Part shown: positions 43,529 to 50,667 of the stretch, in pieces | Position numbering within the stretch: position 1 is the stretch's first letter | Layout: each line of letters begins with the position of its first letter | NCBI RefSeq assembly: GCF_900105515.1 | Contig: NZ_FNSY01000001.1 | Coordinates: 1,612,001-1,676,000, forward strand | Origin: Streptomyces sp. 2131.1 | GTDB taxonomy: Bacteria > Actinomycetota > Actinomycetes > Streptomycetales > Streptomycetaceae | Length of the DNA: 64,000 nucleotides | Direction: 5' to 3' | Notes under the pieces: generated by a model | Seen by the model: the letters and a program-made list of their open reading frames with translations, nothing else | Databases searched by the model: none | What the model was told of the DNA's origin: nothing | Translations under genes and position numbers: made by a program

Positions 43529-45082
43529 GTGACAACCTCTCAGTTAGACGCACGGAGCACGCCGGGTGCGGCTCGCCGGCAAGGCCGCCCGGGGGTCGCC
43601 CTTGCCGTCATCGCCGCCTGTCAGTTGATGGTTGTGCTCGACTCCACAATCGTCAACATCGCGCTCCCGCACATCCAGGACGCCCTGAGTTTCTCGACCA
43701 CGGATCTGTCCTGGGTCCTCAGCGCCTACACGCTCACCTTCGGCGGACTGCTGCTGCTCGGCGGCCGGGCCGGTGACATCCTCGGCCGCCGCCGGGTGTT
43801 CATGGCCGGCATTCTCATCTTCACCCTCGCCTCGCTGCTGGGCGGATTCGCCCAGGAGCCCTGGCAGCTGCTCACCGCTCGCGCGCTCCAGGGCATCGGC
43901 GGCGCCATCGCCTCACCCACCTCTCTCGCACTGATCACCACGACGTTCCCCGAGGGCCCCGAACGCAACCGCGCCTTCGGCGTGTTCGCTGCGGTGTCGG
44001 CGGGTGGCGGCGCGATCGGGCTTCTGGCGGGCGGAATGCTCACCGAGTGGCTGGACTGGCGCTGGGTCTTCTTCGTGAACGTGCCGATCGGCGTGCTGAT
44101 CGCGTTCCTGGCTCCGATGTACATCAACGAGTCCGACCGGCACTCGGGCCGCTTCGACATATCGGGTGCCCTGACCTCGACCCTGGGCATGGCCTCGCTG
44201 GTCTACGGGTTCATCCGGGCCTCCGAGGAGGGGTGGCGGGACTCGCTCACGCTGGCTTCGTTCGGCGCCGCGGTGGTTCTGCTCGCCGCGTTCGTTCTCG
44301 TGGAGATGAAGGCCAAGGAGCCGATCACCCCCTTGCGGATGTTCGCCGACCGGAATCGTTCGGGTACGTACGTGATCATGCTCAGCTTGGCCGCCGCCAT
44401 GTTCGGCATGTTCTTCTTCATCGTGCTGTTCGTGCAGAACGTCCTGGCCTACAGCCCCATCGAATCCGGACTGGCCTTCCTGCCCGTGACGGTCTCGATC
44501 ATCATCGGAGCGGGGCTCTCCCAGCGGTTCCTGCCGGTTCTGGGACCCAAACCGTTCATGATCACTGGTTCGGCACTGGCCGGCGCGGGCCTGTTCTGGC
44601 TCACGTTCATCTCTTCGGACAGCTCCTACGTGGCGGGAGTCCTCGGCCCGATGCTCGTGTTCAGCTTCGGCATGGGGCTGAACTTCGTGACGCTGACCCT
44701 GACCGCGGTTTCCGGAGTCGCCCAGCACGAAGCCGGTGCGGCGTCCAGCCTGCTCAACGCGAGCCAACAGGTGGGCGGCTCGCTGGGACTGTCCATCCTG
44801 GTCACGGTCTTCGGCACGGCCAGTCGCAACGAGGCAGAGAAGCAGGTGCCCTCGTTCCTGGCACAGGCGTCGCCGGAGCAGAAGGCGCAGTTCGCCAAGA
44901 CCCGGGAGCTGCGGGGGAACTGGGGCCACGCGGTGCTCACCGAGGGCATATCCACCGCGTTCCTGGCGGCGGTTGCCATGGCGACTCTCGCCCTGCTGAC
45001 CGCATTGCTGGTCATCCGCGTGCGCAAGAGCGACCTGGACGCGCTGAGCGGCAAAGCCGCTGCGGGAGGGCCGGTGGCCTAG
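43529..45082 (+). CDS. MFS multidrug exporter, 14-TM DHA2 (EmrB/QacA) family
   Basis: A 517-residue drug:proton antiporter with 14 predicted transmembrane helices. Motifs include LDSTIVNIALPHIQDAL (motif D1) in the first helix, GGRAGDILGRRRVFMAG (motif A) and GPERNRAFGVFAAVSAGGGAIGLLAGGML (motif C). It should export hydrophobic or antibiotic-like compounds. A GTG at 43529 after GGGGGA is the start. Control by the divergent TetR is inferred from the two operators. Confidence 0.93.
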   Translation: MTTSQLDARSTPGAARRQGRPGVALAVIAACQLMVVLDSTIVNIALPHIQDALSFSTTDLSWVLSAYTLTFGGLLLLGGRAGDILGRRRVFMAGILIFTLASLLGGFAQEPWQLLTARALQGIGGAIASPTSLALITTTFPEGPERNRAFGVFAAVSAGGGAIGLLAGGMLTEWLDWRWVFFVNVPIGVLIAFLAPMYINESDRHSGRFDISGALTSTLGMASLVYGFIRASEEGWRDSLTLASFGAAVVLLAAFVLVEMKAKEPITPLRMFADRNRSGTYVIMLSLAAAMFGMFFFIVLFVQNVLAYSPIESGLAFLPVTVSIIIGAGLSQRFLPVLGPKPFMITGSALAGAGLFWLTFISSDSSYVAGVLGPMLVFSFGMGLNFVTLTLTAVSGVAQHEAGAASSLLNASQQVGGSLGLSILVTVFGTASRNEAEKQVPSFLAQASPEQKAQFAKTRELRGNWGHAVLTEGISTAFLAAVAMATLALLTALLVIRVRKSDLDALSGKAAAGGPVA

Positions 45083-45110
45083 CGCGGCGGACGCGACGGC
45101 GGTTGCGGGC

Positions 45111-45127
45111 CGCCTCCCGAGGAGGCG
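45111..45127 (+). terminator. Short hairpin after the MFS gene
   Basis: CGCCTCC-CGA-GGAGGCG, a 7-bp perfect stem with a 3-base loop 29 bases past the MFS stop. Weak evidence, no T-run. Confidence 0.4.
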
Positions 45128-45214
45128 ACCCACATGATCGGTGCCGCCGGCGCCGCCGAAACGAGGCGCGCGGGTGCACCGATACCTCCTCTCCGGCGGG
45201 GCCGGGATCCGGGA

Positions 45215-47245
45215 TCAGTACGGGTCGTACGGGTCGTAGTCGTCGCCCGTGCCGCCGCCGCGCGTGTCGCCGTTGTCACCGGAGCTCAGGCCCCGGCAGT
45301 CGAGCGCACGGTAGCCGGGGTCCCAGTCGCCGAGAATGTCCCGGGCTCGCCTCTCGCCCCAACTCGTCGCGTACCAGGGCTCGTCGGAGTCCAGGAGCGT
45401 CCGCTGGATGTCCTGCAGAGCACAGGAACGCAAGGGTTCGGGCAGGGTGTCGAGTGCGGGTACCGCGTCGGCCGACAGGCCCTTGAGGTACTCGATGTCG
45501 ATCGAATGGTCGTTCCTGTAACGCTGGACGTTCTGCTCGGCGATGAGACCGTCGGGCGAGACGAGGCCGAAGGCCAGCACGCCGACGGCGGCGCTCGCCG
45601 CGACCGCGCGCGGCAGCAGCCGGGAGCCGAAGACACCGGCCGCCATGATCAGGACAAGGACCACGCCGAGCCACAGTTCCACGGCGGCCACGGAGATCCT
45701 CAGTCTGGTCAGACCGTAGGCGTCGACGTAGAGGTCCATGCGTCGAAGGGCCGAGGCGACCACGACGAGCGTGAGCAGGCACAGGATGCCGAGCACGGCG
45801 CGGACGAGGGTGCGGTCCCGGGCGCCGCCGCGCGGTGCCCAGCGAAGCGCCAGCGCGATGACACCGAGCGTGAGCACCGTGGCCCAGAGCAATTGCCAGA
45901 AGCCCTGGCGGGCGTACTCGGAGTAGCTGAGGTCCGTCTCGGCCATCACCTTGTCGTAACCGCCGAGGAGCACCGTGAGCTGAATGGCGAGGAAGGCGGC
46001 GAAGAGGAGGTTCAGGACAATCAGCGGGATCGCCCATTCCAGCCGCCCGCGCGCCTTGCCCGGCCGTAGGGACACCCCGTCCCAGCGGACCGGGGCGGCG
46101 GCGGTGTAGGCAGCGGCGAGCGCGCCTACGAGTCCGAGGAGGCCAAGGAAGATCCGCCACGGGCTGTCACCGACGGATACATCGGGGGTGAGGTTCCCCA
46201 GCAGGTCGGCGAAGGCGGCGTCGGCGCTCGCGAAGAGCGCACCGAACACGATGAGCAGGACCACGGCCACGGCCACGGACCGGAACAGGACCCCGAAGTG
46301 CCCCCGTGACCCCGACATGCGGTCGCGCACACCCCGGGCGCCCCAGCCCAGCGCCGGGGACAAGGAGGCGAACAGACCGAGGGACGAGCCGAGGAAGACG
46401 CCGAGCCAGCTCTTGCTGCCGTGCAGCGCCAGCGAGCCGAGCGCCAGAGCGGACACGATCGCGAGGAACGTGGGCCAGCCGGCGTCCCGAAGTGCCGGGA
46501 CGCCCAGCAGCACCAGTCCCCCGATCCCCCACACCGCGGTCCATGGGCGCAGCGTGCGGCCGGCCGCACGCGCGGCGATGTACGCCCCGGCCGAAGCGGG
46601 CAGCGCCACGAGAAGCAGGTTCAGCCCGATACCGTCCCCCAGCAGCGCCGTGCTGAGCAGTGCCGTCGCGAGAGCGGCCACGAGGGTGCCGGTGTGGACG
46701 GGCCCCGGCTTCATGGCCCGGAGCCGCGTGACCAACGAGGGAGGCGGAGCTGCCCAGGGAGTTGCCTGCCTCGGTCCACCCGGTTGCTGCGCCGCGTAGG
46801 CGGGGATCCTCGGCGGCTCGGGCGCCGCCGCGGGCACACCCTGCCCCGAGGTCGCGTCGATGGTGGCGCGCGCGGGCTCTGCGTCGGCATCGGGTGCGAC
46901 GGCCGGCATGGGGATGCGACTGTCCGCCTGCGCGCCGGCGAGCCGGGTGGCCCTCCCGGTCGCCTCGGACTGCGACGGCTGCGACGGCTCCGACGACTGC
47001 GAGGTCGCGGTCTCGGATCCCGCGCCCGATGCCGGGCGGTCCGACGTGGACGCTGCGTCGGGAGCCCGCTCCTCCGGAGACTCCGACCCCAAGGCGTCCG
47101 ACGGCCCTGTGCCCGGCGGACCCGGGGTGCCCGGCGGCCTTGTGCCCGGCGGCCCCGAGGTGTCCGGCCCGGGCCGGGACGAGGCGGATTCCTCCGGCGC
47201 GGGCTCGGGATTGGATGAAAATGAACCTGACGGTATTTCGGACAT
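45215..47245 (-). CDS. DUF4173-family integral membrane protein
   Basis: A 676-residue protein. Residues 1-165 are a long acidic, Pro/Ser/Gly-rich cytoplasmic region; about 11-13 hydrophobic segments follow (from HTGTLVAALATALLSTALLG to AVAASAAVGVLAFGLVSP), and a soluble C-terminal end of about 100 residues finishes with DDYDPYDPY. The mid-region matches the DUF4173/DUF4153 type. The function is unknown. GGAGG six bases before the ATG at 47245 fixes the start. Confidence 0.82.
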   Translation of the reverse strand: MSEIPSGSFSSNPEPAPEESASSRPGPDTSGPPGTRPPGTPGPPGTGPSDALGSESPEERAPDAASTSDRPASGAGSETATSQSSEPSQPSQSEATGRATRLAGAQADSRIPMPAVAPDADAEPARATIDATSGQGVPAAAPEPPRIPAYAAQQPGGPRQATPWAAPPPSLVTRLRAMKPGPVHTGTLVAALATALLSTALLGDGIGLNLLLVALPASAGAYIAARAAGRTLRPWTAVWGIGGLVLLGVPALRDAGWPTFLAIVSALALGSLALHGSKSWLGVFLGSSLGLFASLSPALGWGARGVRDRMSGSRGHFGVLFRSVAVAVVLLIVFGALFASADAAFADLLGNLTPDVSVGDSPWRIFLGLLGLVGALAAAYTAAAPVRWDGVSLRPGKARGRLEWAIPLIVLNLLFAAFLAIQLTVLLGGYDKVMAETDLSYSEYARQGFWQLLWATVLTLGVIALALRWAPRGGARDRTLVRAVLGILCLLTLVVVASALRRMDLYVDAYGLTRLRISVAAVELWLGVVLVLIMAAGVFGSRLLPRAVAASAAVGVLAFGLVSPDGLIAEQNVQRYRNDHSIDIEYLKGLSADAVPALDTLPEPLRSCALQDIQRTLLDSDEPWYATSWGERRARDILGDWDPGYRALDCRGLSSGDNGDTRGGGTGDDYDPYDPY

Positions 47246-47582
47246 GGGACCCCTCCCCACCGGGGTCCGCCCACGCGTGCCTCTGGACAGCGCGCGGCCC
47301 CCGGCGTCTCATTCGGTGCGCACCCGGGGCCATGATCACCGAGGGCGGCGTGGCCGAAAGAGTAACCCCGTGTCACAGCCACCGGCCGTGAGAGGCCGTG
47401 CTGTGGCAGGACCGTGACAGTCACGGGCGATGGCCAGGCGACCACACCCCAAGGCCGGGCAGCCGCGCCCGAGCCCTGTGCCGCCCGCCCTGGGCGAAGC
47501 CGGCCGTCCCCGGTCGATGCCGCCCGCCCCTGGGCGAAGCCGGCCGCCCCTGGGCGAAGCCGGCCGTCGCGCGCCGGACCGG
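47246..47582. other. Intergenic region with a direct-repeat array
   Basis: 337 bases without a supported gene between the DUF4173 start and the ADP-ribosylglycohydrolase stop. The distal part carries three copies of a 19-base repeat; the part near 47300-47400 may hold the DUF4173 promoter but no clear boxes were seen. Confidence 0.5.
47488..47566. repeat. Three direct copies of a 19-base repeat
   Basis: CCCTGGGCGAAGCCGGCCG occurs at 47488-47506, 47528-47546 and 47548-47566, that is with periods of 40 and 20. Copies one and two also share the preceding CCGCCCGC. It lies 17 bases beyond the stop of the minus-strand glycohydrolase gene. Confidence 0.85.
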
Positions 47583-48509
47583 CTACTGCCTCGTGCCGCC
47601 CGGCAGGGCCTCTGCTCCCGCAGACCACTCCGGCAGAGCTTCGGTCTTGGCCGCCCAGCTCGCCGGAGGCGCGCCCGCGGTGGTCGCCGCGACCACTCCG
47701 CCGACGATGGCGCAGGTGGTGTCGACGTCGCCGCCGGCCTGGGCGGTCACCCAGAAGGCCCTTTCGAAGTCGCCGAGGCTCCGGGCCGCCGACCACAGGG
47801 CGAACGGGACGGTGTCGTGCGCGCTGGTGCGGCGTCCGTTGCCGAGAACCGCCGCGACGGTGCCCGCGTCCTCGTAGTCCAGCATGTCGCGGGCCCGCCG
47901 CAGCCCGGCACCGACGGCGCTGCGCGGGACGAGCGCGACGACCCCGTCCAGCAGGTCCTCCGGAGCCGGTGGCCCGGCCGGTGAGGCGACGAGCGCCGCG
48001 GCGGCGGCGACGGCCATCGCACCGACGACGGCCTCACGGTGCTGGTGCGTGGTGTACGAGGAGATCTCGGCCTGGTGGGTGGCCTGCTCGGGGTCGTCCG
48101 CGTACCAGGCGCCGAGCGGCGCGATGCGCATCGAGGAGCCGTTCCCCCAGCTGCCCTGCCCCTTGAACAGGGAGGAGGCGAGCTCGCGCCAGTCGCCGCC
48201 CTCGCGGACCAGGCGGAGCATGCGGTTGACGGCGGGGCCGTAGCCGCGGTCGAAGTCGTGATGGTGCGCGAACGAGTGGGCGAGAGCGTCCTGGTCGATG
48301 CGGCCATGCTCCCGGAGTACGGCGACGACGGAACAGGCCATCTCCGTGTCGTCGGTCCACTGCCACGGCCCGGGCGGGAGGGCGCGGTCCTTGAGGAGCG
48401 GATAGTTGGCGGGCACGAAGAACTGGGAGCCCAGGGCGTCTCCCACGGACAGGCCGCGCAGGCTGGCAAGGGCCCGCTCGAGGCGCTGGTCGGAAGCGGA
48501 TTCGGTCAT
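47583..48509 (-). CDS. ADP-ribosylglycohydrolase family protein
   Basis: A 308-residue DraG/ADP-ribosyl-hydrolase-fold protein. Metal-binding motifs are WTDDTEMA near the N-terminus and QAGGDVDTTCAIVGG near the C-terminus, with GNGSSMRIAPLG in the middle. Such enzymes remove ADP-ribose from proteins or small molecules. ATG 48509 starts ten bases after the stop of the phosphatase gene, so the two are probably one transcript. An in-frame GTG at 48518 would overlap that stop codon. Confidence 0.9.
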   Translation of the reverse strand: MTESASDQRLERALASLRGLSVGDALGSQFFVPANYPLLKDRALPPGPWQWTDDTEMACSVVAVLREHGRIDQDALAHSFAHHHDFDRGYGPAVNRMLRLVREGGDWRELASSLFKGQGSWGNGSSMRIAPLGAWYADDPEQATHQAEISSYTTHQHREAVVGAMAVAAAAALVASPAGPPAPEDLLDGVVALVPRSAVGAGLRRARDMLDYEDAGTVAAVLGNGRRTSAHDTVPFALWSAARSLGDFERAFWVTAQAGGDVDTTCAIVGGVVAATTAGAPPASWAAKTEALPEWSAGAEALPGGTRQ

Positions 48510-48519
48510 CGCTTCCACT

Positions 48520-49179
48520 CTATCCGGTGATGCCGTAGGGCTCAGGAGTACGCCAGCGCTCGAAGGGGCGGTCGAGCGTGTAGCGCCCGTCCTTGCCGAG
48601 AAGCAGCGTCCGCGATTCCCCGTTCCCGGGGTTGGAAAGCGATTCGAATTCGGCCACGGACCAGTGGAACCAGCGCATGCAGAAAAGCCGCATGGTCAGT
48701 CCGTGGGTGACCAGGAGGACGTTCGGCGGGTGGTCGGGCGCCTCGAAGCTGCGGTGGAGGCTCTCCAGGAAGGCGCCGACCCGGTCGTACACGTCCGCCC
48801 CGGACTCGCCCTGGGCGAAGCGGTAGAAGAAGTGGCCGTACGCGTCCCGGTAGGCCTTCTGGAGTCTCACGTCGTCGCGGTCCTGCCAGTTCCCCCAGTC
48901 CTGTTCGCGCAGCCTGGGCTCCTCGCGTACCCGTACGCGCCCGGCGTCCAGGCCGAGGGACGCGAACGTCTCATGGGTGCGCCGGTAGGGGGAGACGTAC
49001 ACGCTGACCCGCTCCTCGCCGAACAGGTCGCGCAGCAGCACCCCGGTCTCGCGGGCCTGCCGCTGCCCCGTGGGCGTGAGCTTCAAAGCGTGGTCGGGCT
49101 CGCGCTCGTACACGGTGTCGTCGGCGTTGCCCTCCGACTCACCGTGCCGGACAAGAACGATGCGTTGCGGTCGTGCCAT
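48520..49179 (-). CDS. Histidine phosphatase (phosphoglycerate mutase-like)
   Basis: A 219-residue branch of the histidine phosphatase superfamily. The phosphorylated His is in VLVRHGESEGN (residues 8-18); the second catalytic His is in VLLVTHGLTMRLF and Arg in SPYRRTHET. It is more probably a broad phosphatase than a glycolytic mutase, because the conserved mutase loop is missing and the gene sits with an ADP-ribosylglycohydrolase. The start lacks a ribosome site; TAGGGT lies six bases upstream (49191-49186), suggesting a leaderless transcript. Confidence 0.87.
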   Translation of the reverse strand: MARPQRIVLVRHGESEGNADDTVYEREPDHALKLTPTGQRQARETGVLLRDLFGEERVSVYVSPYRRTHETFASLGLDAGRVRVREEPRLREQDWGNWQDRDDVRLQKAYRDAYGHFFYRFAQGESGADVYDRVGAFLESLHRSFEAPDHPPNVLLVTHGLTMRLFCMRWFHWSVAEFESLSNPGNGESRTLLLGKDGRYTLDRPFERWRTPEPYGITG

Positions 49180-49267
49180 ACAACGACCCTAGATCGAGTC
49201 GTCGATGTTCGAGCGCCTGTCCGGAAATCGTCGATGCATGTCGTCGGCGTACCCCGCTCCCGGGCCG

Positions 49268-49873
49268 TCACACCGTCCAGGACGGTTCGAGCTGCACCAC
49301 GTCGCCGGCGAGCGCGGCCACGTCTTCTTCGGTCCCCGCTCGCTGCGAGAGCCGGTCGACGCTTCCGGGACGGTACTTTCCGCGTTCCGCGCTGGACTGC
49401 CACATCGACAGGACCAGGAACTCGTGCCCCGGAGCCTCGCCGAAGATCCCGCGCAGCATGCCGGGCGACCCCGCCATCGCCGGGTTCCACACCCGCTGCT
49501 GCATCAGCGCGAAGTGCTCGACCCGGTCCTCATGGACCCGGCTGTGGGCCACCCTGAGCACGTCGGCGTCCGTGAAGCGGGGTTCGAACCCGGTCTTCAC
49601 GTCGAAGCGGTACTCGAACAGCTTGACCTGAAGGTCCTTGTACGTACCGGCCTGCGCCGCGGCCAGGGTGTCGTGGCCGCGCGCCATGAACGAGTCGTAG
49701 AAGACCCGGTTCTCCCAGAAGGCGAAGACATGCGCCACCTCCGGCCGGCCCCGGCTCCAGCCGCCGCCCTGCCCCCTGAAGCCCGGTTCACCCAGCAGCC
49801 CCGCCCACTTCCGCTGCCCCCGTTCGAATCCCCGACGGTCCGACACACTGCAGCGAATCCACTTGACCAGCAC
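49268..49873 (-). CDS. DUF4937-family (YdbC-like) protein
   Basis: A 201-residue soluble protein starting MLVKWIRCSV and containing AHVFAFWENRVFYDSFMARGHD and HEFLVLSMWQSSAERGKYRP, which fit the DUF4937 family of dimeric alpha+beta-barrel type proteins; the activity is unknown. GTG 49873 has no ribosome site but TACGAT (49885-49880) six bases before it, so it may be translated without a leader. It precedes the phosphatase gene in the same direction by 88 bases. Confidence 0.75.
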   Translation of the reverse strand: MLVKWIRCSVSDRRGFERGQRKWAGLLGEPGFRGQGGGWSRGRPEVAHVFAFWENRVFYDSFMARGHDTLAAAQAGTYKDLQVKLFEYRFDVKTGFEPRFTDADVLRVAHSRVHEDRVEHFALMQQRVWNPAMAGSPGMLRGIFGEAPGHEFLVLSMWQSSAERGKYRPGSVDRLSQRAGTEEDVAALAGDVVQLEPSWTV

Positions 49874-50064
49874 GGCGCCATCGTACGGCGGCCGGACGTG
49901 GCGTGGGTCACGCTCCCACGGAGTTTACCGGAACCGGCCGTCTCGCGCCCGATCCTGGCCCGTTTCAGCCGCTCGTCCCCAAGCCGGTTGGTTCGGCGGG
50001 AAGTTGCCGACATGATCGGGGGAAGGAACAGGAGCGCCGTCCCCGCGCCCAGGAGGGAAGTCCG

Positions 50065-50601
50065 ATGACCACTCCCAACAAGGACCTCGAAAAGGTCGAG
50101 GTGCGGATCAAGTGGGATCCCAGCGACCGGGGCGAGACGCCCAACGACCTCGACATCATCGCGGCGACGTACCCGGCGGACGAGCCGTACGGCAGTCCCG
50201 CGTACCTCGTGCACTTCGACAGCCGGGCGCCCGACGGCACGATCACGCTCAACCGTGACAGCAGGACGGGACAGGGGCTCGGCTACGACGAGGTGATGAC
50301 GCTGGAGCTGGACCGGCTGTCGGACGCCTACGCACGGGTCGTCGTCGGCGTCGCCATCCAGCAGCGCGACGGCCGCAAGACGTTCGGGGCCATACAGAAC
50401 ACCGGAGTCCAGATCCGCGAGGGCTACACGACGCTGGCCGAGGACGACTTCTCCGCGGTGGGCGCCGCCACCGCGGCCGTCGTGGCCGAATTCGTACGGG
50501 ACGACTCCGGCGGCTGGGGCTTCCACGGCACCGTCCGGGGCTTCGACGGCGAGCCCGACGAGTTCGCCGCCGCGATGGGCGGCCGCGCGTTCGGCGCGTA
50601 G
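50065..50601 (+). CDS. TerD-family stress/tellurium-resistance domain protein
   Basis: A 178-residue single TerD domain with the calcium-binding acidic region NDLDIIAATY, RTGQGLGYDEVMTLELDRL and GVQIREGYTTLAEDDFS. TerD proteins occur in many copies in Streptomyces and are tied to stress and differentiation; this one stands apart from any ter operon. AGGAGGGA precedes the ATG by about nine bases. A long perfect hairpin follows. Confidence 0.9.
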   Translation: MTTPNKDLEKVEVRIKWDPSDRGETPNDLDIIAATYPADEPYGSPAYLVHFDSRAPDGTITLNRDSRTGQGLGYDEVMTLELDRLSDAYARVVVGVAIQQRDGRKTFGAIQNTGVQIREGYTTLAEDDFSAVGAATAAVVAEFVRDDSGGWGFHGTVRGFDGEPDEFAAAMGGRAFGA

Positions 50602-50616
50602 GCGCCGCGTACGAGC

Positions 50617-50656
50617 GAGTGCGGGCAGGCCTTCCGGAGAAGGCCTGCCCGCACTC
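50617..50656. terminator. Bidirectional terminator between terD-like gene and nrdJ
   Basis: A perfect 18-bp stem (50617-50634 with 50639-50656) closed by a CGGA loop lies between two convergent genes, 11 bases from the nrdJ stop and 16 from the other. Confidence 0.85.
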
Positions 50657-50667
50657 ACACGCGTCTA

